This document shows, in pieces, positions 27,473 through 35,894 of a stretch of DNA of 64,000 nt (within the stretch, counting starts at the first letter, position 1; each line of letters opens with the position of its first letter). Source of the DNA: Paenibacillus lutimineralis (GTDB taxonomy: Bacteria > Bacillota > Bacilli > Paenibacillales > Paenibacillaceae); contig NZ_CP034346.1 in the NCBI RefSeq assembly GCF_003991425.1, positions 3,633,501 to 3,697,500 of the forward strand, written 5' to 3'. The translations under genes and the position numbers were made by a program. A model generated the notes under the pieces. It saw only the letters and a list, made by a program, of their open reading frames with translations, ran no database searches and was not told the DNA's origin.

Positions 27473-27727
27473 AAGCCGCAGGAAAGATAGTAACCTTCCC
27501 CGCGGCTTAATGAGTGGTCTTAGACCCACTACCCGACCTTTGGTGGTTGCCTCTTCCTAGACGCTTACGAGGTTAGCTGACGGATTCGGGCGCGGAAGTC
27601 GCCCTACCTTGGAGAATACGTTTATCCTCCAAGCGATTCACCCCATGGAACTAAGGTTTAGAAGCCCGCAGATCGGGCATCACTCAGTACCGTTGGTTCC
27701 CCCGCTGCTGTCATATTCACGACAGCA
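27473..27727 (-). ncRNA. c-di-AMP riboswitch (ydaO/yuaA class), proximal copy
   Basis: Minus strand, in order: GCTGTC..., GACAGCAGCGGGGGAACC, GGGGTGAATCGCTTGG, GGTAGGGCGACTTCCG, CCCGAATCCGTCAGCTAACC and CTCGTAAGCGTC, the conserved blocks of the ydaO aptamer (complement of about 27545-27727). It is followed by a terminator in which AAGCCGC and GCGGCTT (complement of 27473-27510) precede a TCTTTTGTGTT tail. c-di-AMP binding is expected to cause termination and so shut off the kdp operon when potassium is ample. Kdp control by this class is known in Bacillus. Confidence 0.95.
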
Positions 27728-27784
27728 TTCAGCGAATTTTAATTGATGTTGCATTGTATTTTAGTTCATTTTTCAAATTAGAGC

Positions 27785-28073
27785 GCAAAAAACCACAGAG
27801 GCAAACGGTCCTCTGTGGCCGAATTCGTTGCGGCTCGCAGTCACCTTTCCTCTCTCATACCCACGCTGACGAAGTTAGCTGACGGATTCGGGCGGTGAGA
27901 GTCGCCCTACCTGAGAAGAGTCCATGGTCTCTTCCTCAGGATTCACCCCTGTCCGAATGGCCTGTGTTGGCTCTCACACCAGCCCTGGCCATTCAGACGA
28001 TGAGCAAGCTGCGTTGATCATCACACAGCAAGCTCTTGTTGGTTCCCCCGTTCTCTGGAACATCCCAGAGATT
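27785..28073 (-). ncRNA. c-di-AMP riboswitch (ydaO/yuaA class), distal copy
   Basis: A second full aptamer lies upstream of the first: CCAGAGAACGGGGGAACC, GGGGTGAATCCTGAGG, CAGGTAGGGCGACTCTC, GCCCGAATCCGTCAGC and TAACTTCGTCAGCG (complement of about 27855-28073). It has its own terminator, where CCACAGAGG (27793-27801) pairs with CCTCTGTGG (27810-27818), with a TTTTTTGCG tail on the minus strand. The peripheral helices differ in sequence from the proximal copy, so this is not a recent exact duplication. The kdp transcript must pass both switches. Confidence 0.95.
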
Positions 28074-28096
28074 AAGCGATCGGAATTGCTTAATAT

Positions 28097-28125
28097 TGAT
28101 TATGGATTGAATCATACCGCTGCAA
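28097..28125 (-). promoter_or_regulatory. Candidate promoter of the kdp transcript
   Basis: Minus-strand TTGCAG (28120-28125) and TAATCA (28097-28102) with a 17-base spacer, about 25 bases before the distal aptamer. The -10 is weak. Confidence 0.4.
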
Positions 28126-28294
28126 GGTTTGACTGTAAAGCCAACTTCCCGGCAAAAAAGGCGATTAATTTAAAGGAATACGAAAATATACCGCTTACAT
28201 TGATGCAACACTCTCTAATTTTCGCTATAGCTCATTTCTACTCTTGATTTTAAATTCTTTTATAAGGCTCCCACAGATTATAGTAACCGACCTC

Positions 28295-28325
28295 TTGACT
28301 CTCCCCTTTACTGGAACGTTATACT
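28295..28325 (+). promoter_or_regulatory. MerR-type promoter with 19-base spacer
   Basis: TTGACT (28295-28300) and TATACT (28320-28325) are 19 bases apart, the long spacer typical of MerR-activated promoters. The spacer CTCCCCTTTACTGGAACGT holds an imperfect dyad of the MerR operator kind (CTCCCC/GGAACG). This suggests autoregulation of the downstream MerR gene and its MFS partner. Confidence 0.7.
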
Positions 28326-28374
28326 CGGTAAGCAAGTGCAAGCCTATTTAAATTACCTGCAGGGATGTGTAGCC

Positions 28375-29190
28375 ATGTTCAAAATCAGTGAATTCTCAAA
28401 AATCAGCCAAGTATCCGTCAAGACGCTTCGTTACTACGATCAGTTGAATCTACTCAAGCCGGACTTCACGGACAAACATACGGGTTATCGGTATTATTCA
28501 GCGGATCAAATGCTCCAATTGAATCGGATTTTGGCATATAAAGAGCTTGGCTTCTCATTGGATCAAATCCGTCAAATGCTAGACGAGCAAATTCCGATCG
28601 AACAAATCAGAGGCATGTTCCGGGTGAAGCAGAATGAGATTCTGTCTATTCTGGACAGAGAACAAGCCCGGCTTGCTCGGATCAAAGATCGGCTCAGCTT
28701 CATTGAGAATGAAGGCACAAACTTGACCAGACACGATGTTATTTTAAAAGAAGTCGAGCCTCAGCTCGTGATGTCTTACCGTCAGAGAGCTTCGCTAAGC
28801 CAGATTCCCGAACTGTTCAGGCAGCTTGATTCCCAGCTTTCCAGTTCCGCTCCGTCTTCTTTAACGCAGATGGTACTCTGGCACGGCTGTGATGAATGTG
28901 ATGACGATATTGATATTGAAGTCGCACGCGTGCTCCCGCAGGAACTGACGAGTCGTCCTCCATTTATCGTAAAGCAGCTTCCCCAAGTTCTGCTAATGGC
29001 TACGCTTGTACATCATTGCCGCACAACAGCACCTTGCACAGCCAGTACGGAATTGGCTCTATGGATCGAACGTAATGGATACCGGATGATAGAAAATGAG
29101 CCTCGGCGAGAGATCTGTCTTCCTCATGACAAATCAATCGACCCGGAAGCCTATATAGCTGAAGTTCAAATTGCCGTCGTTAAAGCTTGA
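28375..29190 (+). CDS. MerR family regulator with effector-binding domain
   Basis: A 271-residue activator. The N-terminal winged helix-turn-helix is FKISEFSKISQVSVKTLRYY, with RYYSADQMLQLNRILAYKELGFSLDQIRQM. A helical linker (QNEILSILDREQARLARIKD) leads to a GyrI/BltR-like effector domain from about residue 115. The ATG at 28375 is about nine bases after AGGGA and begins the HTH. The promoter has the 19-base spacer expected for MerR control. It precedes an MFS exporter by 32 bases, the BmrR/BltR-Bmr/Blt arrangement, so it probably switches on the exporter in response to a toxic ligand. Confidence 0.88.
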   Translation: MFKISEFSKISQVSVKTLRYYDQLNLLKPDFTDKHTGYRYYSADQMLQLNRILAYKELGFSLDQIRQMLDEQIPIEQIRGMFRVKQNEILSILDREQARLARIKDRLSFIENEGTNLTRHDVILKEVEPQLVMSYRQRASLSQIPELFRQLDSQLSSSAPSSLTQMVLWHGCDECDDDIDIEVARVLPQELTSRPPFIVKQLPQVLLMATLVHHCRTTAPCTASTELALWIERNGYRMIENEPRREICLPHDKSIDPEAYIAEVQIAVVKA

Positions 29191-29222
29191 AATCGAAAGA
29201 AGCTTATCAGAAAGGGGTTCAT

Positions 29223-30425
29223 ATGACAAAGTATCATAAACGTTTGGTTTTGAATTTATTTGTACTTACCTTCGTATTGGGAACGAGTGAATTTGTTATT
29301 GTCGGACTGTTGAGCGAAGTAGCTGCGGGGCTCCATATCGGGATTTCAACCGCAGGAAGCTTAGTATCGGTCTTTGCGATCACTTTTGCGATCGGTACGC
29401 CAATCCTGACGGCCGTGTTCAGCAGGTTTGCTAAATACCCGCTTATGTTATCCTTGATTACCATCTTTATTGCCGGAAATATAATGACAGCACTTGCCGA
29501 CTCTTACGAGCTTCTCCTAGTGTCCAGAATGATCACTGCGCTTGTAACCGGGGTGCTGATCGCCCTTGCCATGTCAGTGGCCAGCGAGAGCGTACCGTTG
29601 GAGAAGAGAGGATCCGCTGTCGCTATCATTTTTGCCGGATTTACCATCGCAAGCGTCGTTGGGGTGCCCCTTGGCACTTTAATCGGACAACAATACGGCT
29701 GGCATATGGTCTTTTGGTTCACCGCTTTATTAGGCGTCATATCATTGATCGCAAGCTCTGCAACGATTCCCAAAGCACTCCAAGGAAATCGTAGTTCATT
29801 GCAAAAACAACTCGGTCTATTTGCTAATTCTCGCATTATCATTGCGTTTTTTATTCCGGCTTGCAGCATCGCAGCTACTTATACTGTATACACCTACCTG
29901 ACCCCGATTTTACAGGATGTAATGGCTGTTCCTACACCATATATTAGTCTGGTATTTTTGCTCTACGGCGTGGTATCCATTTTCAGCACGTTCATCGGCG
30001 GTAAGTTGGCGGCAAACAATGGCATCAGTAAGCTGCGGTTCGTATTTCTGGCACAGGCCATCATTCTTGCTTCACTCTATCTGTCTTCCCGTTCGCTCGT
30101 GGCAGGTTTAATCAGCATTTCTTTGATAGCTTTGCTGGTATACACGATGAATTCCACCATGCAGCTGTATTTCATCGATCTGGCCGATAGGCACTCACCA
30201 ACTGCCAGAGATTTGGCTTCGTCGTTAACGCCTGTGTCCGTCAATGTAGGCATCGCCCTCGGTTCGACCCTCGGCGGCTTCGTTACCACAAGCAGTCGAT
30301 TGATCGATGTGTCTTGGACCGGCGGACTAGTGGCGATTGCCGCAGCCGTTTTGGCCGGGATTAGCTACCGCCTGGATCATAATAGCTCACAGTTATGCAA
30401 TGATCCAGCAGGTGCAAAATGTTAA
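29223..30425 (+). CDS. MFS drug or metabolite exporter (DHA1 type)
   Basis: A 400-residue major facilitator with 12 predicted membrane segments. The N-terminus FVLGTSEFVIVGLLSEVAAG and the later SRMITALVTGVLIALAMSVA and PVSVNVGIALGSTLGGFV are typical of the DHA1 family members AraJ/YdhL. The start ATG at 29223 follows AAAGGGG; an upstream in-frame TTG is less likely. It directly follows the MerR regulator and probably exports the compound that regulator senses. The substrate is unknown. Confidence 0.85.
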   Translation: MTKYHKRLVLNLFVLTFVLGTSEFVIVGLLSEVAAGLHIGISTAGSLVSVFAITFAIGTPILTAVFSRFAKYPLMLSLITIFIAGNIMTALADSYELLLVSRMITALVTGVLIALAMSVASESVPLEKRGSAVAIIFAGFTIASVVGVPLGTLIGQQYGWHMVFWFTALLGVISLIASSATIPKALQGNRSSLQKQLGLFANSRIIIAFFIPACSIAATYTVYTYLTPILQDVMAVPTPYISLVFLLYGVVSIFSTFIGGKLAANNGISKLRFVFLAQAIILASLYLSSRSLVAGLISISLIALLVYTMNSTMQLYFIDLADRHSPTARDLASSLTPVSVNVGIALGSTLGGFVTTSSRLIDVSWTGGLVAIAAAVLAGISYRLDHNSSQLCNDPAGAKC

Positions 30426-30450
30426 AACTACAGCTGATAACCTAAAAAAT

Positions 30451-30478
30451 TTTACTCATGTCTCTCCTTCGTTATAAT
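30451..30478 (+). promoter_or_regulatory. Promoter of the MBL-fold gene
   Basis: TTTACT (30451-30456) and a perfect TATAAT (30473-30478) with a 16-base spacer, 37 bases before the start. Confidence 0.5.
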
Positions 30479-30515
30479 AGAGTTAGTTCATTATTCTGCC
30501 AAAGGAGCGATATTC

Positions 30516-31214
30516 GTGAAACTAACGTATCTCGGACATTCATGCGTATATTTAGATACTGGCGATTACCGTCTGATCATTGACCCATTCTTGACCGGAA
30601 ATCCTAAAGCAGCTGCTGTGGCTGAAGATATCGATGTCGATTATATCCTGCTTACCCATGGGCACTCGGACCATATTGGGGATGCTGAGGCGATAGCCAG
30701 AAGAACTGGAGCCACCATCGTAGCTATCGTTGAACTGGCTGACTTCTTTGAGCAGAGAGGGCTTAAGGCGACAGGAATGAATCTGGGAGGTTCGTACAAC
30801 TTCCCGTTTGGCAAGCTGACCTTCACTCCGGCTCTCCACAGTTCTTCCGTTGAAGTGAACGGAACGAATGTCTACCTGGGGGTTGCCGCAGGCATTGTAC
30901 TTAACATCAACGGTTTCACCGTATATCATTGCGGCGATACCGCATTGTTCAGCGATATGAAGCTAATCGGAAGCAAGCATAAGATCGATCTCGCTTTCAT
31001 CCCAATCGGCGATTTCTTCACAATGGGACCGGAAGATGCCCTGCTCGCTGCCGAATGGATCGGTGCCAAGCATGTGGTCCCCGTTCACTACGATACATTT
31101 GGCATCATCAAGCAGGACGGAACACAATTCGCCCACCAATTGCAAAAGCTTGGCATATCCGGCCATGCCCTGCTGCCAGGCGAAAGCCTCGATAAAACGC
31201 AGTTGGAGCGTTAA
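30516..31214 (+). CDS. UPF0173 metal-dependent hydrolase
   Basis: A 232-residue member of the metallo-beta-lactamase fold, UPF0173 group (YtkL type). Metal ligands are in LLTHGHSDHIGD, FTPALHSSS, YHCGDTALFSDM and VVPVHYDTF, and the N-terminus KLTYLGHSCVYLDTG is diagnostic. It is expected to bind two metals and hydrolyse an unidentified substrate. ATG follows AAAGGAGCG. It has its own promoter and a hairpin terminator at 31260-31291, so it is a single-gene unit. Confidence 0.9.
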   Translation: MKLTYLGHSCVYLDTGDYRLIIDPFLTGNPKAAAVAEDIDVDYILLTHGHSDHIGDAEAIARRTGATIVAIVELADFFEQRGLKATGMNLGGSYNFPFGKLTFTPALHSSSVEVNGTNVYLGVAAGIVLNINGFTVYHCGDTALFSDMKLIGSKHKIDLAFIPIGDFFTMGPEDALLAAEWIGAKHVVPVHYDTFGIIKQDGTQFAHQLQKLGISGHALLPGESLDKTQLER

Positions 31215-31259
31215 TTGGCCTATCTCGTCTCACTAACCGACCGCTCAAAGCGGGCAAAA

Positions 31260-31291
31260 TAAAAAAGCTGCCTATAAGCAGCTTTTTTATT
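31260..31291. terminator. Intrinsic terminator
   Basis: AAAAAAGCTGC (31261-31271) pairs with GCAGCTTTTTT (31278-31288); a bidirectional A/T-flanked hairpin. Confidence 0.9.
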
Positions 31292-31293
31292 TC

Positions 31294-31513
31294 TAACGAA
31301 ACTACAGACCGTTATTTTCTCGAAAAAAAACCGGTAAATTATATCTAACGAAACAGCATATCGTTATTTGGGCGAAATGCTGCCTAAAAGGGTTGATTTG
31401 GGTTCAATAGCGATACCCCGTTTCGTTAAAAATCTCAGCGACCTAAATTGAAGCAAATAACGATACCACGTTTCGTTAGGATTCCCAAAATAGCGGAATC
31501 ACGCGTTTCGTTA
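31294..31513. repeat. Five-copy TAACGAAAC intergenic repeat cluster
   Basis: Five copies of the nonamer TAACGAAAC occur in 220 bases without a gene: direct at 31294-31302 and 31346-31354, inverted (GTTTCGTTA) at 31420-31428, 31470-31478 and 31505-31513. Read on the proper strand each is followed after about eight bases by a variant of GTTATTT, so the unit is roughly TAACGAAAC-N4-TATC-GTTATTT. The direct and inverted copies face each other. No open frame, promoter or T-run explains it. Confidence 0.75.
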
Positions 31514-31542
31514 GCGCTCCCTTGGACAGACACAGGTACTTG

Positions 31543-32766
31543 CTAGTCCAAAAGTTCCTTTCCTTTCGTCTCGGTACCAAGCCATAGAACGGCAATCGCG
31601 CCGATCAGAACGGTGACAAAGAACAGCCAGAAGATCGAGCTGATCGGTACTTCTCGGGCTACGAGCCAGCCAACCAGGAACGGAGCGATCACCCCGCCAA
31701 CTCGGCCGAAGGAAGCAGCGAAGCCAACACCTGTCGACCGAACCTTCGTCGGATACAGCTCCGGCGTATAGGCATACATACCTCCCCACGCCCCCAAGTT
31801 AAAGAAGGATAAGCAAATTCCCGAGGCAATCAGCATCCCTTCCGTCGTAGCGCTACCGAACCAGGCTGCGCTTGCAGCAGTAAGTACCAGATACAAGACT
31901 AATACAAACTTCCTACCGAACTTCTCTATGAAGTAAGCAGCTGTGAAATAACCCGGCAATTGAGCCAGTGTCATAATTAACACATATTCAAAGCTCTTGA
32001 CGAGACTGAAGCCCTTCAGAACCATGACCGAAGGCAGCCACAGGAACATCCCATAATATGAGAAGACTACAGTAAACCATAGGATCCAGAGCATGATCGT
32101 CGAGCGTCGATGAGGAGCTGACCATACAGATTGCAGCTTCTCTCTTACTGAAAATCTCTGTCTCATTGTATTAGATTGCGCGACAAACCGCGGCGGGTCC
32201 TCAATGGACCGACGTAAATATAGGGCGTACAAGACCGGTACACCACTAATGACAAAAGCCGTCCGCCATCCGTAATCCGGGATAACATAATAAGCGATCA
32301 GCGCTGACAGAATCCAGCCGATGGCCCAGAAGCTCTCAAGCAGAACTACTGCCCGCCCCCGATCCTTGGCTGGAACAGATTCCGATACCAAAGTTGATGC
32401 TACAGGCAACTCACCGCCAAGTCCAAAGCCTGCGATAAAGCGAAGCACGCACAGCATGGCAAATCCAGTGGCAGCGGCGGACAAACCGCTCGCCACAGCA
32501 AAGATGACCAGCGTCCAGAGCAGAACTGCTTTACGGCCGAATTTGTCGGCCATCAGGCCAGCCAGAGCGGCACCGAACACCATTCCGATCGAGTTAATAC
32601 TTGTAAACAAGCCTGTTTGCTGCGGGGTCAGTCCCCAGTCCACCGCCAAAGCAGCGGCGATAAATGATATAATCCCGACATCCATCGCGTCGAACATCCA
32701 ACTGAAGCCGGCGCTAAATAACAGCTTCCTCGTCTTCGGCTTCGCCGCCATATTCGTTACACTCAT
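31543..32766 (-). CDS. MFS transporter of the NiaP (YceI) type
   Basis: A 407-residue major facilitator with 12 membrane segments. It follows the B. subtilis YceI/NiaP sequence pattern closely: AGFSWMFDAMDVGIISFI, MADKFGRKAVLLWTLVIFAV, FGLGGELPVASTLVSESVPA, RAVVLLESFWAIGWILSALI and YTPELYPTKVRSTGVGFAAS. NiaP proteins import niacin; other members of this cluster move aromatic acids. The start ATG at 32766 follows GGGGTGG. There is no niacin-regulated element visible. The niacin role is an inference from similarity; a sugar or aromatic acid is possible. Confidence 0.82.
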   Translation of the reverse strand: MSVTNMAAKPKTRKLLFSAGFSWMFDAMDVGIISFIAAALAVDWGLTPQQTGLFTSINSIGMVFGAALAGLMADKFGRKAVLLWTLVIFAVASGLSAAATGFAMLCVLRFIAGFGLGGELPVASTLVSESVPAKDRGRAVVLLESFWAIGWILSALIAYYVIPDYGWRTAFVISGVPVLYALYLRRSIEDPPRFVAQSNTMRQRFSVREKLQSVWSAPHRRSTIMLWILWFTVVFSYYGMFLWLPSVMVLKGFSLVKSFEYVLIMTLAQLPGYFTAAYFIEKFGRKFVLVLYLVLTAASAAWFGSATTEGMLIASGICLSFFNLGAWGGMYAYTPELYPTKVRSTGVGFAASFGRVGGVIAPFLVGWLVAREVPISSIFWLFFVTVLIGAIAVLWLGTETKGKELLD

Positions 32767-32823
32767 TGTGCCACCCCATTCTCCACTCATATCTCTATTT
32801 TATTTTTATATTTCTACATGCGG

Positions 32824-33432
32824 TTATGCCGTCATGCTGCGGTCGTGCTTGATCATATTCCGGTTTCTGAACCAGAAGATGACGGTAAGGGCAACCAGAA
32901 AAATAATATAACTGAATATTAACTTACGAAGATCTGTGTCCGGAAATACGACCGATGCGCTTAATATTCCATACAGCCATATCCCGGACAGATTACCGAC
33001 CATATTTGACCATGTATACGATGATAGCTTCATATTAGATATAGCCGACATGAACGAGATCAAATTGTTAGGCATAATCGGCAGGGTACGCAGAAATATT
33101 ACTGCCCATACACCATACCGTTCCAGGCCTCTTTGCCATTTCTCATATTTTTGTAGCTTATGCAGCCATTTGCGGTTGAACCAGTCAGCGAATAAATAGC
33201 CGCATAGTAAATATACGATCATCCCAGCTGCCGTTCCGGCGATCCAGCTGGCGATAAGTCCATCTGCGATCCCCAATACGGAGATATGCAGCATGACAAT
33301 AGTCGCAAACGGGAATATGCCAATCGTTCCTTGTAGAAGCGCCAGCGGAATCGTAATGATCAGTATAGAAAAACCGCCCAGCTGTGTGGCATCAATCAGC
33401 CAACTCGTCCATTGTTCTATCCATTCACTCAA
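32824..33432 (-). CDS. TVP38/TMEM64 (VTT domain) membrane protein
   Basis: A 202-residue membrane protein with about five hydrophobic segments. The core VTT/SNARE-associated region includes LLQGTIGIFPFATIVMLH, WIAGTAAGMIVYLLCGYLFA, YGVWAVIFLRTLPIMPNNLI with the conserved RxxPxxP-like loop, and SYTWSNMVGNLSGIWLYG. DedA/TVP38 relatives flip lipids. The exact substrate is unknown. It lies 57 bases upstream of the NiaP-like gene in the same direction, perhaps co-transcribed. Confidence 0.82.
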   Translation of the reverse strand: MSEWIEQWTSWLIDATQLGGFSILIITIPLALLQGTIGIFPFATIVMLHISVLGIADGLIASWIAGTAAGMIVYLLCGYLFADWFNRKWLHKLQKYEKWQRGLERYGVWAVIFLRTLPIMPNNLISFMSAISNMKLSSYTWSNMVGNLSGIWLYGILSASVVFPDTDLRKLIFSYIIFLVALTVIFWFRNRNMIKHDRSMTA

Positions 33433-33510
33433 GCGATTTCTTCTCCATTCTCACTCCTCGGGCCAAGAAGCGTAATAATATCACTCTACGGTGAGAATTC
33501 TCTTATAGCC

Positions 33511-34017
33511 CTAGTGTTCAATTCTTCTTCCTAAAATAACAAGATCGCGCTCAATCCCATCCAGATTAGCAACACGCGGCAGGCAAGCCCACTGCTCGAA
33601 CCCAAACTTCCCTAACAGGGAGAGACTCGGCGTGTTATGAGCAAATACAAAACCAAGCAGCGTATTAACCGCAATTTGCGGACAGAAATCGATCGCCCGC
33701 TTAAGCAGCAAACTGCCTAGGCCCTTACCACGACATTCTGCTGAAATATAGATACTGATCTCCGCTGTCGCCAGATAAGCTGGTCGACCATAGAAAGATT
33801 GGAGGCTAAGCCATGCGACGATTCTTCTCCCATCCTTGAGCACCCATAGCGGTCTAAAGTCTGGGCCATGCTCTTCAAACCATGATAGACGGCTAGCTAC
33901 AGTGATCGGCTCCAAATCAGCCGTGACCATCCGTCCAGCAATCGTCTCATTATATATTTCTACAATACGGTCCAGATCTTCAAGGACTGCATCTTCAATT
34001 ACATATTGTTCATGCAT
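33511..34017 (-). CDS. GNAT N-acetyltransferase (phosphinothricin acetyltransferase-like)
   Basis: A 168-residue acetyl-CoA-dependent acetyltransferase. It has [19 protein letters not shown] at the N-terminus, [20 protein letters not shown] with the acetyl-CoA pyrophosphate loop, and [20 protein letters not shown], characteristic of the Pat/MddA branch. Members acetylate phosphinothricin, methionine sulfoximine or similar amino acid analogues. ATG at 34015-34017 follows AGGAGAGG; longer upstream reading is out of keeping with homologues. It sits downstream of a DinB-like gene (38-base gap) in the same orientation. Confidence 0.83.
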   Translation of the reverse strand: MHEQYVIEDAVLEDLDRIVEIYNETIAGRMVTADLEPITVASRLSWFEEHGPDFRPLWVLKDGRRIVAWLSLQSFYGRPAYLATAEISIYISAECRGKGLGSLLLKRAIDFCPQIAVNTLLGFVFAHNTPSLSLLGKFGFEQWACLPRVANLDGIERDLVILGRRIEH

Positions 34018-34054
34018 CTGAGTACCTCTCCTAGTTCTGCAAGTCTGGCTGTAA

Positions 34055-34531
34055 TCAACCTTGTACCGTCTTCTTGAACTGTTTAATGATGCCGAAGTGC
34101 ATCCCTTCATGGTACAGACTGAAGCTTAGCAAGGATCCGATGCGATCCATCGTGAAGCCTGAGCTAGTCGTGAAAGGCTGTATCGTAGGTTCATTTAAGC
34201 GCCCAGTCAATAATCTTCTGATCTCTAACGGCTGCTCGCCTGCGATTCGACACACCTCCGCGAAATCAGGTCCTTGACCCGTCCATTCCAGCGGCGATGT
34301 ACCGTTAGCGAACCATTTCGGATATTGTTCCGGAAGTCCCGAGGGAAGTCCTGCCAGGAGAAAGGCAAAGCGGTCCTGTACGAAGGCAATATGCCCCAGA
34401 TTCCACAGAATATGATTGCGGAACCCTTCAGGGATCGTCCGCACTTCTTCCTCTGTTAACCCCTGTACCATTTTTAGAGTTTGGCTTCTTATAAATTCAA
34501 TCTGATCAAAAATGACTTCATTCGAACTCAT
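34055..34531 (-). CDS. DinB superfamily protein
   Basis: A 158-residue four-helix protein of the DinB/YfiT group. The metal ligand positions are visible as [20 protein letters not shown] and [19 protein letters not shown]. These proteins bind Zn or Ni and some act as thiol transferases. No specific substrate can be named. The start ATG 34531 is seven bases after GGAGGT; the ATG two codons upstream would be too close to that site. Its neighbours are a GNAT gene and an ABM monooxygenase gene, in one probable transcript. Confidence 0.8.
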   Translation of the reverse strand: MSSNEVIFDQIEFIRSQTLKMVQGLTEEEVRTIPEGFRNHILWNLGHIAFVQDRFAFLLAGLPSGLPEQYPKWFANGTSPLEWTGQGPDFAEVCRIAGEQPLEIRRLLTGRLNEPTIQPFTTSSGFTMDRIGSLLSFSLYHEGMHFGIIKQFKKTVQG

Positions 34532-34554
34532 GCTCATTACCTCCATCGATGTCT

Positions 34555-34854
34555 TCACATCTCTAATTTAATCTGAACGTAGTGCTCAACCAATGGAAAG
34601 GGGTCATAGTAATGGTGCAGTAATTCCTTCCACTCTTCGTATTGAGGAGATTGTCTGAACCCAACCTCATGATCGGTAATCGAACGCCACTTAACGAGTA
34701 AAATGTACTTATTTTCGGTCTCTACGCATTTATGTAGCTCATGTCCCAAATATCCACGCATTTGAGAAATGATCTTCGATGCCTGCCGGAAGCTGCTCTC
34801 AAAGTCATTAATCGTGCCCGGTTTCACCTGCAGATGGGCTACTTCAAGTATCAT
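34555..34854 (-). CDS. Antibiotic biosynthesis monooxygenase (ABM) domain protein
   Basis: A 99-residue dimeric alpha-beta protein of the ABM/YgiN kind. [36 protein letters not shown] and [20 protein letters not shown] are the family landmarks. Members oxidise aromatics or act as heme-degrading or lactaldehyde-related enzymes. The start ATG 34854 lies after GGAGGGG. It precedes the DinB-like gene by 23 bases. Confidence 0.82.
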   Translation of the reverse strand: MILEVAHLQVKPGTINDFESSFRQASKIISQMRGYLGHELHKCVETENKYILLVKWRSITDHEVGFRQSPQYEEWKELLHHYYDPFPLVEHYVQIKLEM

Positions 34855-34999
34855 TGTTACCATCCCCTCCGTTTTCCTGATTATAGCATGGCATCCTGGC
34901 ATAATGAATCGGATTTTTCCAATTGCCCTATTATAAGAAAACCTCTAACCCGTTCAATCAAGAACAGCTACTTCACTTATTAATTCCTATATCTAGAAA

Positions 35000-35047
35000 G
35001 GGAAAAGGACCCGCAGACCCGCTTCAATAGCGGAACTGAAGGTCCTT
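35000..35047 (-). terminator. Terminator of the TrpXYZ-type ABC operon
   Basis: On the minus strand AAGGACC (complement of 35041-35047) pairs with GGGTCCTTTTCCC (complement of about 35000-35012), with an inner CCGCTATTGAAGCGG hairpin. Confidence 0.65.
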
Positions 35048-35096
35048 ATAACATATATACTTTTCCCTTGCACAGGTCTACGGATTGCCCTATCCT

Positions 35097-35894
35097 CTAG
35101 GAGCTGAGTACGACCCGATCATCGCTCAGCTTATGACCGCTAATCTGTTCGAACTCTCCAAGCAGGCCCTCGATCGTCAGTTGCTGCTTCTCCTGCTCGT
35201 GAATATCGAGGATGATGCGGCCCCCATCCATCATAATTAGCCGATTGCCAAGGCGAATCGCCTGTTCCATGTTGTGCGTGACCATCAGGGTGGTGAGCTT
35301 CAGCTCGCTGACGATATTCTGCGTGAGCTGGGTTACCAGCTCTGCCCGTGCTGGGTCCAATGCCGCGGTATGCTCGTCAAGCAGCAGGATCTGCGGCTCA
35401 GTAAATGTAGCCATGAGCAGACTGAGCGCCTGACGTTCACCACCGGACAGCGTTCCTACCTTGGCGCGCAGTCGATTCTCTAGACCGATGCCAAGCTTAC
35501 GAAGCTGCTCTTTGAACAGTTCTCTTCGCCCGGAGTTAATCCCAATCGATAGCCCACGACGCTTGCCGCGCGAGTATGCCATCGCCAGATTCTCCTCGAT
35601 TGTCATATGCGGAGCAGTCCCGGCCATCGGGTCCTGGAAGACGCGGCCGACCCAACGGCTGCGCTTATGTTCGGACAAATCCGTAATGTCATTGCCGTCA
35701 ATATGAACCGTACCGGAATCCGGCTTTAGCGTACCCGAGATCATGTTCATCAACGTTGATTTGCCGGCGCCGTTACTGCCGATCACGGTCACGAAATCCC
35801 CTGGCTTCAGCTGCAGATTCACGTTAATTAGCGCGATCTTCTCATCGACGGAACCTGGATGGAATAGTTTGGATAATTGTGTAATCTGCAGCAT
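35097..35894 (-). CDS. ABC transporter ATP-binding protein (TrpZ-like)
   Basis: A 265-residue ATPase energising the adjacent permease. It carries Walker A IGSNGAGKSTLMN, the signature LSGGERQALSLLMATF, Walker B PQILLLDEHTAALDP (the usual DEP is DEH here) and the switch region TLMVTHNMEQAIRLG. Its start overlaps the permease stop (TAATG). The set substrate-binding protein, LivH-like permease and this ATPase matches the TrpXYZ/pfam04392 type of importers for tryptophan, tyrosine or similar. The actual ligand is not determined, and no T-box was seen upstream. Confidence 0.87.
   Translation of the reverse strand: MLQITQLSKLFHPGSVDEKIALINVNLQLKPGDFVTVIGSNGAGKSTLMNMISGTLKPDSGTVHIDGNDITDLSEHKRSRWVGRVFQDPMAGTAPHMTIEENLAMAYSRGKRRGLSIGINSGRRELFKEQLRKLGIGLENRLRAKVGTLSGGERQALSLLMATFTEPQILLLDEHTAALDPARAELVTQLTQNIVSELKLTTLMVTHNMEQAIRLGNRLIMMDGGRIILDIHEQEKQQLTIEGLLGEFEQISGHKLSDDRVVLSS

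Noticed and set aside
27924..28247. Open reading frame on the plus strand
   Set aside because: It overlaps the distal c-di-AMP aptamer on the other strand and shows no protein-like composition.
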